From the NCBI RefSeq assembly GCF_007752535.1, contig NZ_CP036426.1, forward strand, positions 7,440,001 through 7,504,000: a stretch of 64,000 bases of DNA, in the 5' to 3' direction. This document shows, piece after piece, positions 49,682 to 57,918 of this stretch. A program made the position numbers and the translations under genes. A model generated the notes under the pieces. The model searched no databases. It worked only from the letters and a program-made list of their open reading frames with translations, and was not told where the DNA came from. The stretch's first letter is position 1; every line of letters begins with the position of its first letter. The stretch is from Tautonia plasticadhaerens. Lineage in GTDB: Bacteria > Planctomycetota > Planctomycetia > Isosphaerales > Isosphaeraceae.

Positions 49682-50024
49682 TCGGGCCGGATCCGGGCCG
49701 ACCTGCCCGACAGGTTTGACTGACCGATCCCATCCTCATCGGGGCCGCCAGGCCCCGGCGTTTTTCCCGCCGACGCGGTCCTCCGCGACCCGATTCAAGG
49801 CACCAGCGTTCGCTCGTCGGCCCGGAGCCGACCCGCCAGGGAGAGACCCCGGACCATCCGGCCCGGGGGGACTTCCCGGTCGCGGGTCTCCTCGGGGCCC
49901 GAAGCCCGGCTCGGGGCCGGGACCCGGCCATCCGGGACGGCGGGCGGAACGGACCGGGCGTCGCCCCCGCAAGGTGCCCGGTCTGGTGTTCGATCGGCCA
50001 TCGGCGGGAAAGGATGGACAGGAC
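49682..50024. other. intergenic region upstream of BON protein
   Basis: 343 bp with no gene recognised. The sequence is GC-rich; nothing stands out apart from a GCCCCGGCGTTTTT stretch near 49752 that could be a weak terminator for the small membrane protein gene. Confidence 0.4.
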
Positions 50025-50774
50025 ATGATCGCGATGCAGAAACGGATTTCGATCGCATCGGGCGTGCTGGCCGCGATCGTCGCCGCGGCGTCCCCGGCCC
50101 TGGCCGGGGATCGGGCCTCCAACCAGCAGACCGCCGACGCCGTGGCCGCGGCCCTGCGCTCCGTCCCGGCGCTCTGGGGCCAGCAGGTCTCGATCGAGGC
50201 CAAGGACAGCGTCGTCACGCTCTCCGGCACCGTCGCCGATGCCGGCCAGCGCGACGCGGCCATCGAGCGGGCCCGCTACCTCCCCGGCGTCTCGGCCATC
50301 GTCGACGCGATCCGCGTCGGCAACGACGCCAACGCCCAGCCCACCCAGTACCAGGTCGCCATGGGCGGCCACGGCCACGGCGGGATGGGCGGCACCGTCT
50401 ACGACGGCGGCGCGACGATCGGCGGCGCCCCGATGATGGGCGGCACCGTGGTCGGCGACGCCGGCATGTCCGGCCCGCTGCCCGAGGGCCCGGCCGGGTT
50501 CGGCGGCGCCACCCAGGCGTCGTCCCCCGGCTACCCCAACTACGCGTGGCCCAGCTACGCCCCGCACCCCAACTTTTCGGCCGTCGGCTACCCGACGGCC
50601 TATCCCTGGCAGGCGTGGCCGAACATCGGCCCGTTCTACCCGTACCCGGAGGTCCCCCTCGACTGGCGCGCGGTGACGCTGCGGTGGGATGACGGCATCT
50701 GGTTCCTCGACTTCAAGAAGCACTACACCCGGCCGTTCTTCACGCCCTACCCGTTCGGCTTGTTCGCGTACTGA
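50025..50774 (+). CDS. secreted BON-domain protein with Gly/Met/His- and Tyr/Pro-rich tail
   Basis: A 249-residue exported protein: signal peptide (ISIASGVLAAIVAAASPALAG), a BON domain at residues ~35-105 (TADAVAAALRSVPALWGQQV, DSVVTLSGTVADAGQRDAAI, PGVSAIVDAIRVG), then a Gly/Met/His-rich linker and a Tyr/Trp/Pro-rich end (YPNYAWPSYAPHPNF, FTPYPFGLFAY). BON domains bind phospholipid or peptidoglycan-associated structures in the envelope, so an envelope role is likely. A second in-frame ATG three codons later (MQKRIS) is an alternative start. The aromatic C-terminus is unlike most BON proteins. Confidence 0.78.
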   Translation: MIAMQKRISIASGVLAAIVAAASPALAGDRASNQQTADAVAAALRSVPALWGQQVSIEAKDSVVTLSGTVADAGQRDAAIERARYLPGVSAIVDAIRVGNDANAQPTQYQVAMGGHGHGGMGGTVYDGGATIGGAPMMGGTVVGDAGMSGPLPEGPAGFGGATQASSPGYPNYAWPSYAPHPNFSAVGYPTAYPWQAWPNIGPFYPYPEVPLDWRAVTLRWDDGIWFLDFKKHYTRPFFTPYPFGLFAY

Positions 50775-51107
50775 GATCGGACCACCGGTCCCCGACCCGG
50801 GTCGGGTGCGGCTCGCCGAGGGGCGTTTTCCCGACGCCCCCGGCGGCCCCCGCCCCCGGGGACCGGCCCGATCTGCCGACCGGGGCCCCGTGCAATGGCG
50901 GGGGGAGGCACTTCCGAACGCCCGGGGCCGGGTTGTCGCTTCGGCGGCATCCCGGCCCCGGGTCGTTTCAATTGATCGGGGACGACGGGCCGATCCGGCG
51001 CCCGAGGCCCCGTCTCCCGTCCCGCGAGCGGGCTGCGTCCCTGAGACGCGGAGGCCCCCGCCCGATCAGGCCCGACGCCCGGTCCCCGGGCGGTCGGACG
51101 AGTCGGC
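50775..51107. other. non-coding region between convergent genes
   Basis: 333 bp between the ends of the BON gene (+) and the small lipoprotein gene (-). No gene or clear hairpin was recognised; the sequence is very GC-rich. Confidence 0.4.
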
Positions 51108-51332
51108 TCAGTTCGCCGGCGGCTCGATCTCCAACTCGGTCGATTCCTCCTCCATGATGGGGGCTTCGGCCGCGTCGTCGATCTCGGCGGCGTCGACCGG
51201 CGGGCCTTCCATCCCGCCGCCGACCGGGGCCTCGTCGACGGGGGGGACGGCCTCGTCGCCGCCGCAGCCGGGGAAAATGACCAGGGCGCCGAGCAGCGCG
51301 ACGAGCGAGATGGTCGAGATGAGCGTCTTCAC
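51108..51332 (-). CDS. small acidic lipoprotein
   Basis: A 74-residue protein with a lipoprotein signal peptide (TLISTISLVALLGALVIFPGC, acceptor C23) and a mature part of about 50 residues rich in Glu, Asp, Pro and Ala. The start is GTG at 51332, with AGAGGG upstream. The size and composition resemble the short acidic lipoproteins frequent in planctomycetes. Function unknown. Confidence 0.65.
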   Translation of the reverse strand: MKTLISTISLVALLGALVIFPGCGGDEAVPPVDEAPVGGGMEGPPVDAAEIDDAAEAPIMEEESTELEIEPPAN

Positions 51333-51483
51333 GGGGTGTCCCTCTCAAGCGGTGCCGATGCGGGGAAAGGCCGCCGTTCTCGACCGGCCGGCCCGCCCCC
51401 CGCGGGGCTTGTAGCTTGGCGACCGGCCGGGGCTTCCGCAAGGAGGGAGCCCGAGGTTTTTCGGATCGCCGACGAGGCCGACG

Positions 51484-52641
51484 TCAGAGGACCCCGGCGG
51501 TCATCTCAGTCAAGGCCCGGAGCAGCGTCTCGATCTCCTCGGCCGAGTTGAACGGGCCGGGGCTGAGCCGGAGGGTGCCGTCGGGGAAGGTGCCCAGCGC
51601 CTGGTGGATGTACGGGGCGCAGTGCAGCCCGGCACGGACGGCGATGCCGTGCGACGAGTCCAGCGCCATCGCCAGGTCCTGCGAGGGGAAGGCCTCCGGG
51701 TCCGGAGGGATGAGCGACAGGGCCCCGACGTGGGTCGCCGGGTCCCAACGGCCCGCCACGCGCCAGCCGTCGCCGTTCCCCTCGACCCAGTCGATCACCT
51801 TCTGGAGCAGGCCCACCTCATGGGCCCGGTTCGCCTCCGGGCCCCGATCGGCCACCCAGCGGACCCCCTCGGCCAGCCCGGCGACCCCCAGCACGTTGGG
51901 CGTCCCCCCCTCGAGGCGATACGGCAGTTCCTCGGGCTGGACCGGGTGCTTCGAGTCGCCCCCGGTCCCTCCCTCTCGCCAGACCCGGAGGTCGGCCCGG
52001 GGCCCGACATACAGGGCCCCGGTGCCGGTCGGGCCGTAGAGGGCCTTGTGCCCGGGGAAGGCGAGCAGGTCGATCGGCGTGGCCCTCAGGTCGATCGGCA
52101 CGACGCCGGCCGACTGGGCCGCGTCGACCAGCAGCAGCGCCCCGGCCTCCCGGACGATCGGGGCGATCGCCTCGATCGGTTGCACGGTCCCCAGCACGTT
52201 GGCCGCGTGCGTCAGGGCGACGAGCCGGGTCTTCGGCGAGAGCGCCGCCCGCAGCTCGTCCGGGTCGAGGTAGCCGTCATGCGAGGCCAGCCGGGTCAGG
52301 GAGATCATCCCCCCCAGCTCCATCGCCACCAGCGGCCGGCTGATCGAGTTGTGCTCCAGGTCAGAGGTGATCACGTGGTCGCCGGGGTTGATCGCCCCCT
52401 TCATGGCGATGTTCAGCGCGTCGGTGCCATTGAGCGTGAAGACCCAGCGCTCGGGGGCTTCCCCGTTGAAGAACCGATTGAGCGTGTGCCGGGCCTGGTC
52501 GAGCGTCCGCTCGGCCTCGGTCGCCATCCGGTGCCCCGAACGGCCCGGGTTGGCCAGGTGCGATCGGGCGAAGCGGTCGAGCGCCTGGTAGACCGGCTCG
52601 GGCTTGGGGAAGCTGGTGGCGGCGTTGTCGAGGTAGATCAT
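51484..52641 (-). CDS. class V aminotransferase / cysteine desulfurase family protein
   Basis: A 385-residue PLP enzyme of the NifS/SufS-like group. MIYLDNAATSFPKP is the standard start. HVITSDLEHNSISRPL holds the conserved His, LLLVDAAQSAGVVPIDL the PLP-binding Asp, K199 in FPGHKALYGPTG forms the Schiff base, and C341 in GLHCAPYIHQALG is at the catalytic cysteine position. It would take sulfur from cysteine as a persulfide for delivery to acceptors. It is the last gene of a minus-strand cluster with a ThiF-type activator (64 nt upstream) and a CysO-like carrier, so supply of sulfur to that carrier is a reasonable inference. This subgroup is distinct from IscS/SufS housekeeping enzymes. Confidence 0.9.
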   Translation of the reverse strand: MIYLDNAATSFPKPEPVYQALDRFARSHLANPGRSGHRMATEAERTLDQARHTLNRFFNGEAPERWVFTLNGTDALNIAMKGAINPGDHVITSDLEHNSISRPLVAMELGGMISLTRLASHDGYLDPDELRAALSPKTRLVALTHAANVLGTVQPIEAIAPIVREAGALLLVDAAQSAGVVPIDLRATPIDLLAFPGHKALYGPTGTGALYVGPRADLRVWREGGTGGDSKHPVQPEELPYRLEGGTPNVLGVAGLAEGVRWVADRGPEANRAHEVGLLQKVIDWVEGNGDGWRVAGRWDPATHVGALSLIPPDPEAFPSQDLAMALDSSHGIAVRAGLHCAPYIHQALGTFPDGTLRLSPGPFNSAEEIETLLRALTEMTAGVL

Positions 52642-52705
52642 CGGATGGGTCCAGGGGGAGGGTCCGGGCGAGGGCGGGGCTGGCCCGGAAGGGGCCGGGC
52701 GTCGA

Positions 52706-53770
52706 TCAATTGCCCACGAACTGGGCGTACAGGGTCCTCGCCTTCGACACGTCGTTGGTCCCCTTGATGATCGCCCTGCCGTCGGGGAAGACGGTGAATT
52801 CGTGCCCCTCCGCGGCGAACCGGAGCATGTAGCTGTTGTGGCGCACCTGCCCCAGCGGGGCGAGCCTCCCGGCCAGCTCGGCGAAGTCCAGCGGCTGGTC
52901 GCGTCGGGCGGCCACCTGCACGGCGTTGCGGCCGCAGAGGGCGGTGGTGTGCGACCCCATCCGGCCGTCGAGCCACTCGAAGTCGCGTCGGCCGCAGCAG
53001 GGGCAATCCACCTTCCCCTTCAGCGAGGCGATCTTCAGGCGGCGGAAGGACCAGTCCCAGAGGTCCACCATGATCAGCTCCCGGTTGAGCGAATCGCGCC
53101 TGCCGCCGAGGATCTTGATGGCCTCGACCGCCTCGAACGAGGCGACCACCGCCACCGCCGGACCGAGCACGCCGGCCGTCTCGCAGGTGGGGGTCATGCC
53201 GGGCGGCGGGCTGGTCTCGATGACGCACCGGATGCAGGGCGTCTCACCCGGCAGGATCGTCATCGTCTGCCCCTCGCTGCCGATCACGCCGCCGAAGATC
53301 CAGGGCTTGCCCAGCTTCACGGCCGCGTCGTTGATCAGGTAGCGGGTCTCGAAGTTGTCGGTGCCGTCGAGGATCAGGTCGGCGTCGCCGACGAGGTCGA
53401 GGATGTTCGTGTGGTCGATGTCCGTGACGACCGGCTCGACCGTCACCTGGCTGTTGATCGCCCTCAGCTTCCTGGCGGCGGCCTCGGCCTTGGGCAGGTT
53501 GTCGGCGACGTCCGTCTCGTCGAAGAGGATCTGGCGCTGGAGGTTGTGCGTCTCGATGAAGTCGCGGTCGACGACCCGGACGAATCCGACCCCGGCCCGG
53601 ACCAAGTGGTTCGCCAGCACCGTGCCCAGGGCGCCGCAGCCGCAGATGGTCACGCGGCTGTCCATGAGTTTGCGCTGGCCGTCCTCCCCCAGGTTCTGGA
53701 AGCGGATCTGGCGGCTGTAGCGGTCCAGCTCGGCGGGGACGTCGGCGAAGGGGACGGAACCGATAGCCAT
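52706..53770 (-). CDS. ThiF/MoeB-type adenylyltransferase with C-terminal extension
   Basis: A 354-residue E1-like enzyme that adenylates the C-terminus of a ubiquitin-like sulfur carrier. Motifs: RYSRQIRFQNLGEDGQRKL, ATP-binding GCGALGTVLANHLVRAG, VDRDFIETHNLQRQILF, DLILDGTDNFETRYLIND, and two zinc-type cysteine pairs (CIRC near residue 180 and CPCC near residue 255). After the E1 domain (~1-245) the last ~95 residues contain CGRNAVQVAARR and MLRFAAEGHEFTVFPDGRAI, a small domain also found appended to some MoeB/ThiF proteins. Its likely partner is the CysO-like carrier encoded ~590 nt upstream in the same direction. Confidence 0.92.
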   Translation of the reverse strand: MAIGSVPFADVPAELDRYSRQIRFQNLGEDGQRKLMDSRVTICGCGALGTVLANHLVRAGVGFVRVVDRDFIETHNLQRQILFDETDVADNLPKAEAAARKLRAINSQVTVEPVVTDIDHTNILDLVGDADLILDGTDNFETRYLINDAAVKLGKPWIFGGVIGSEGQTMTILPGETPCIRCVIETSPPPGMTPTCETAGVLGPAVAVVASFEAVEAIKILGGRRDSLNRELIMVDLWDWSFRRLKIASLKGKVDCPCCGRRDFEWLDGRMGSHTTALCGRNAVQVAARRDQPLDFAELAGRLAPLGQVRHNSYMLRFAAEGHEFTVFPDGRAIIKGTNDVSKARTLYAQFVGN

Positions 53771-53845
53771 GATTGATTCTCGATGGGCGACGCCCCCCGG
53801 GTCCGTCCCGGCCCGGGGCGGTCGGCGGGGGGGCGGGGGGCACGG

Positions 53846-54322
53846 TCAGGACATCGGCCGCCCCGGCGACGTCCGGGGCGACCTGGGGGCGAGGGCGTGC
53901 GCGGCCAGCGCGATCAGGCCCGCGGCCGAGGCCGCGGCGATCGTCAGCACGAGGTGCCCGGTGGCGAAGAACGAGACGACCTCGTCGAGGAATCCGGCGA
54001 CCTCTCCCGGGGCCAAGGTCGGCGGCGAGCCGACGAACCGGTCGTACGCGACGACGAGCCATCGGGTGGTCGGCAGGTCGGTCGGGCGGGCCCTCCACGC
54101 GCCGTAGTAGGCCCAGCCGGCCGAGGCGAATCCCAGGGCGAAGGCCCGCGACCGGCCCCGAAGGGCGATCCCCGACGCCGTGGCCACGGCCAGGATCGCC
54201 AGGGTCATCCCCGACAGCGCCCTCGCCTGGAGTTCGGCCGCCAGCGCGACGAACGCGCAGCCGATCGCCGACGCGGCCACGGCCGCGAGCAACCTCCGGA
54301 GGGAATAGCGGGGTGCGGTCAT
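53846..54322 (-). CDS. hypothetical membrane protein within sulfur-carrier cluster
   Basis: A 158-residue protein with an Arg-led first helix (YSLRRLLAAVAASAIGCAFV) and three further hydrophobic stretches, ending in a basic, Pro/Ser-rich tail. It is located between the carrier and activator genes, 41 nt after the carrier stop and 75 nt before the activator start, on the same strand. No family was recognised. The opening style S-L-R-R-L-L is common in planctomycete membrane proteins. A connection with sulfur transfer is only suggested by position. Confidence 0.6.
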   Translation of the reverse strand: MTAPRYSLRRLLAAVAASAIGCAFVALAAELQARALSGMTLAILAVATASGIALRGRSRAFALGFASAGWAYYGAWRARPTDLPTTRWLVVAYDRFVGSPPTLAPGEVAGFLDEVVSFFATGHLVLTIAAASAAGLIALAAHALAPRSPRTSPGRPMS

Positions 54323-54363
54323 CGGGCGATCGGCCCTCGGGCGAGGCGAGCGGGGAATCGGCC

Positions 54364-54636
54364 TCAGCCGCCGGCGATGGCGGGGATGATGCCGACCTCG
54401 TCGGTCTCCTTCACGGGGGTCTTCAGCTCGTCCATGAACCGGATGTCCTCGTCGTTCAGGTAAACGTTCACGTACTGATGCAATTGCCCCTCGCCCGCGA
54501 ACAGCCGCTTCTGGAGGTCCGGGTGCAGCCGGACGAGGTCGGCGAGGACCTCGCCGACGGTGGAGCCGGCGGCCTCGACCGTCGCCTGGCCCCCGGTGTT
54601 CGGGCGTAACGGGGTGGGGATGCTGACCTTGGCCAT
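54364..54636 (-). CDS. CysO/MoaD/ThiS-type sulfur carrier protein
   Basis: A 90-residue ubiquitin-fold protein ending in Gly-Gly (IIPAIAGG), the tail that is adenylated and thiocarboxylated. The start KVSIPTPLRPNTGGQATVEA and the later QYVNVYLNDEDIRFMDEL match mycobacterial CysO (VSIPTILRPHTGGQ..., NIYVNDEDVRF) better than MoaD or ThiS. CysO carries sulfide for cysteine synthesis with a PLP synthase. Here the neighbouring PLP enzyme 148 nt upstream is threonine-synthase-like, and a ThiF-type activator lies downstream; no JAMM peptidase (Mec) gene was seen. The start is the ATG at 54636. Confidence 0.88.
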   Translation of the reverse strand: MAKVSIPTPLRPNTGGQATVEAAGSTVGEVLADLVRLHPDLQKRLFAGEGQLHQYVNVYLNDEDIRFMDELKTPVKETDEVGIIPAIAGG

Positions 54637-54784
54637 GATCGGGCGTCGCCTCGCTGCGAAGGGGGGGGATCGGGGAGGATGCCGGGGCGGGGGTCGGCCT
54701 CGGGGGGCGGGCGTCGGATGCCGGACCGAGCCGGGCCCGACCGGCACCCGCCATCCCGAGACCGGCGCCCCGGACCGGACCGGC

Positions 54785-56059
54785 TCAGGCGCCGGCGGGG
54801 GCCAGCTCGGCCTCGGCCGGGGCGGAGGTGCCGATGAGCGTCTCGAACTCGGCGAGCGTGGGATTGATCACCGGGGGGCGGGCGATGCGGTCGATCACCG
54901 CCTCCTGGGTCTTCAGGCCGTTGCCGGTGATGCAGACGACGGTGGTGCCGTCCCGGTCGATCTTGCCCTGCTCGATGAGCTTCTTCGTGACGGCCAGGGT
55001 GACGCCGCCGGCGGTCTCGGCCCAGATCCCCTCGGTCTCGGCCAGCAGCTTCATGGCGTCGACGATCGCCTCGTCGTCCACGTCCTCGCCCCAGCCGCCG
55101 GTCTCCTTCATCAGCTTCGAGGCGAAGAAGCCGTCGGCCGGGTCGCCGATGGCCAGGCTCTTGGCGATCGTCCGAGGGTCCCGGACCGGCTTCACCCGCG
55201 GGGCGTCGGTCTTGATCGTGTTGGTGATCGGGTTGCAGCCGGTGGCCTGGGCGCCGAACATCCGGGTCCGGACCGGGTCGATCCAGCCCAGGCCCTCCAG
55301 CTCTTTGAACGCCTTGTAGAGCTTGCCGATCAGGCTGCCACCGGCCATCGGCGCGACGACGTGGTCGGGGGCCCGCCAGCCGAGGTCCTCGGCGATCTCG
55401 AAGCCCATCGACTTCGACCCCTCGGCGTAGAACGGCCGGAGGTTGACGTTCACGAAGCCCCAGCCGAAGCGGAAGGCGATCTGCGAGCAGAGGCGGTTGA
55501 CCTTGTCGTAATTCCCGCTGATCGCCACCACCTTCGCGCCGTAGATGGTGGCGCCGAGCACCTTGCCCTGCTCCAGGTCGTCCGGGATCAGGACGTACGC
55601 CTCCAGGCCCGCCGCCGCGGCGTTGGCGGCCACCGACCCGGCGAGGTTGCCCGTCGAGGCGCACCCGACGGTGTCGAAGCCCAGCTCCACGGCCTTCGAC
55701 AGCGCCACCGCGACCACCCGGTCCTTGAACGAGAGGGTCGGGTAGTTCACCGCGTCGTTCTTGATGTACAGCTCGCGGACGCCCAGTGCCTCGGCCAGGC
55801 GGGTCGCCTTCACCAGCGGGGTGCAGCCGACCTGCAGCCCGACGGTCGGCTCGCCGTCGATCGGCAGCAGCTCCTTGTAGCGCCACATCGTCCGGTGGCG
55901 ACGCTCGACCGCCTCGCGGCTCAGGGACCGGCCGATCGCCTCGTAGTCGTAATCGACCTCAAGCGGGCCGAAGTCCTCGGTGCAGAAATTCAGGGCTTCC
56001 TTGGGATAGAGCTTCCCGCAGAGTCGACACTTCAGGCCGCGGACGAATTCGGAGCTCAC
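54785..56059 (-). CDS. thrC: threonine synthase (PLP fold-type II)
   Basis: A 424-residue enzyme predicted to convert O-phosphohomoserine to threonine. An N-terminal zinc-ribbon-like segment (LKCRLCGKLYP) is followed by GCTPLVKATRL, the PLP lysine in NYPTLSFKDRVVAVAL, the phosphate-binding VGCASTGNLAGSVAANAA, AISGNYDKVNRLC and VVAPMAGGSLIGKLYKAFKE. The start is GTG at 56059 (SSEFVRGLKC), with GGGAGGA 6 nt upstream; the frame continues farther upstream without conservation. Because it heads a cluster with a CysO-like carrier and activator, a role in cysteine formation using a phosphorylated acceptor is possible and would not be distinguishable by motif alone. Confidence 0.88.
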   Translation of the reverse strand: MSSEFVRGLKCRLCGKLYPKEALNFCTEDFGPLEVDYDYEAIGRSLSREAVERRHRTMWRYKELLPIDGEPTVGLQVGCTPLVKATRLAEALGVRELYIKNDAVNYPTLSFKDRVVAVALSKAVELGFDTVGCASTGNLAGSVAANAAAAGLEAYVLIPDDLEQGKVLGATIYGAKVVAISGNYDKVNRLCSQIAFRFGWGFVNVNLRPFYAEGSKSMGFEIAEDLGWRAPDHVVAPMAGGSLIGKLYKAFKELEGLGWIDPVRTRMFGAQATGCNPITNTIKTDAPRVKPVRDPRTIAKSLAIGDPADGFFASKLMKETGGWGEDVDDEAIVDAMKLLAETEGIWAETAGGVTLAVTKKLIEQGKIDRDGTTVVCITGNGLKTQEAVIDRIARPPVINPTLAEFETLIGTSAPAEAELAPAGA

Positions 56060-56539
56060 CGATGGTCCTCCCGGGTCGGCTCGGCCGCCTGCCCGATCGA
56101 GCTGGCCCCCGACCTCGTGTCGGGGGGGCGGATCGCGGCGTCGGGCCGGCAAGGGTCGGGCGCCTGGCTCGTCCCCCGGGAACGTCCCCGAGGGCGACAC
56201 CGGGCGCCGTGGTCCGGTCCGATCCGGCGGCATGCTTATCGCCGAGTGGGGCGAGGGGGGAGGCGAAGAGGAGGGAAGATGCGAGGGGGCCGGCCGATTC
56301 GCCCGTCGGGGCGAACCGAGCGGTCGAGAGGCCATCTCATCTCCCCCAATAATCAGCCGATGCATCGGCGGTTCATGTCGACCGCGTCGCAATCGGTTGG
56401 GCGGGAATTAGCACCAGCATCCGCCCCGTTGGCGGATCGGTTGCTGTGGCGTCACAGGGCCCGTCCCTCAGCCACTCTGGATAAGATGCGCGCCGGATTG
56501 AGAATGTTGGAGAAGGATAACCCGGCGCGAGGCCCCGAG
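56060..56539. other. 480-bp upstream region of thrC with inverted repeats
   Basis: The gap lies between thrC (starts at 56059, minus) and the acyltransferase gene (ends at 56540, minus). The section 56340-56520 is clearly more AT-rich than its surroundings. It contains a perfect palindrome GCCGATGCATCGGC (56356-56369), a hairpin ATCCGCC / GGCGGAT (56419-56437) and a short CTGTG / CACAG pair. These may be operator or leader elements for thrC. No known riboswitch was recognised and no gene was found. Confidence 0.5.
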
Positions 56540-57652
56540 TCAAGGGCTCGGGACGCCGACGACCCGCCCCGGATGCCTCCGGGCCCCCGCCGAGGCGGCC
56601 CGATCGGCCCCGTCCCCCTCCGGCTTCGGCCAGGCGAACAGGTAGCGGAACCCGACCGCCTCGCAGGCCGCCACCAGCACCAGGGGGAGCACCAGGCCGG
56701 CCACGGTCCCCAGGGCGATGTGGGTCCCCAACGCCGAGATCCCGAGCACCTTGTGCAGGGCGATCCGGGTCGCCACCGACCCGTGCCCGCCGGCCACGTA
56801 GATCTGCAGCGAGTTCCTGCCGAAGTACCGCAGGGCCTCCACCCCGGGCAGGCGGTCGATCAGCATCGCCACGCCGAACATCCCGGCCGTCCCCAGCAGC
56901 GCCGGGACCAGGTCGAGGGCCGGCACCTCGTCCAGCCCCAGGGCCACCGCCCCCTTCATCAACGCGAAGCTCGACGGCACGACCAGCAGCAGGAGCCGGG
57001 GGGTCAGCCGATTTCCGATGGCCCTCACGTGCTCCGCCAGCACCAGTCCCATGCCGAAATAGACGGCGAAGAGGGCGACCTGCACCAGCATCGACGGCGC
57101 CGCCTCCCAGAACGGCACCACCCCATGCAGCAACGCCCCGGCCGCCAGGAACCCCCGGGCACTCCCGCCCATTGCGGCCCAGAGCCCGTAGCCGGCCATC
57201 ACCACGAACAGGACGTACAGGAACCAGACCCCCTGCATCGGGTCGACCAGCATCTTCAGGGGGGTAAGGGGGTCGGCCTGATTGTTGGCCAGGCCCGAGG
57301 CGGCCGAGAGGCCGACCCAGCCGATCAGCGACCAGACCAGGTAGGGATAGGCCAGCGTCCGGGTCTTGTCGCCCAGGAACCGGGGCAACCCCCTCCGGAG
57401 CGACCGGGCCGCGAACAGGCCCGAGGCCAGGAACATGGCCGGCATCCGGAAGGTGTAGAGCAGGTCGTACGCCGCCCAGAGCCACTGCTTGCCCGACTCG
57501 GAGACGAACGAAGCGAACGCCAGGCCCCCCAGGACATGCCCGAGCACGACCAGCGCGATCGAGAGCCCCCGGAAGGTGTCCAGCCAGGTGACCCGATCCG
57601 CCCGGGTGGCGGGCTCGGGCGGTGCGGGGACGGGCGCCGAGGCGGTGCTCAT
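56540..57652 (-). CDS. acyltransferase family 3 membrane protein
   Basis: A 370-residue polytopic protein of the acyltransferase_3 family, which O-acylates sugars or lipids at the membrane. It opens with VTWLDTFRGLSIALVVLGHV, where the R-G-x-x-I-x-x-V-x-x-x-H pattern gives the conserved Arg and His. TFRMPAMFLASGLFAARSLRR, YPYLVWSLIGW and GVWFLYVLFVVMAGYGLW follow, with about ten helices in all. The C-terminus is polar and Arg/Ala-rich. The acceptor is unknown, and no polysaccharide genes adjoin it. The ATG at 57652 is used. Confidence 0.85.
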   Translation of the reverse strand: MSTASAPVPAPPEPATRADRVTWLDTFRGLSIALVVLGHVLGGLAFASFVSESGKQWLWAAYDLLYTFRMPAMFLASGLFAARSLRRGLPRFLGDKTRTLAYPYLVWSLIGWVGLSAASGLANNQADPLTPLKMLVDPMQGVWFLYVLFVVMAGYGLWAAMGGSARGFLAAGALLHGVVPFWEAAPSMLVQVALFAVYFGMGLVLAEHVRAIGNRLTPRLLLLVVPSSFALMKGAVALGLDEVPALDLVPALLGTAGMFGVAMLIDRLPGVEALRYFGRNSLQIYVAGGHGSVATRIALHKVLGISALGTHIALGTVAGLVLPLVLVAACEAVGFRYLFAWPKPEGDGADRAASAGARRHPGRVVGVPSP

Positions 57653-57918
57653 CGGGGTGACCTCCGTGTCGGTCGATCGGGCGAGGCGAGGTCCGACTGT
57701 CCTCCGTCCCGGTGTCGGGTCGGAGGCGGCCGGGCGAGCGTCGGGGTTTGAGGGTCCGGGGGTCCGGACGCCGCCGGGCGGACGGTTATCGCGACGATGC
57801 CCGGATCCGTCAAGGCCATTGGCGTCCCGATCTCCCCCGGGCGTCTTCCCGATCCCCCGGCCCCGCTCGGTCGTACAATAGGGCGAGGCACGCCCATTCG
57901 ATCACGGGAGACGCGGGC

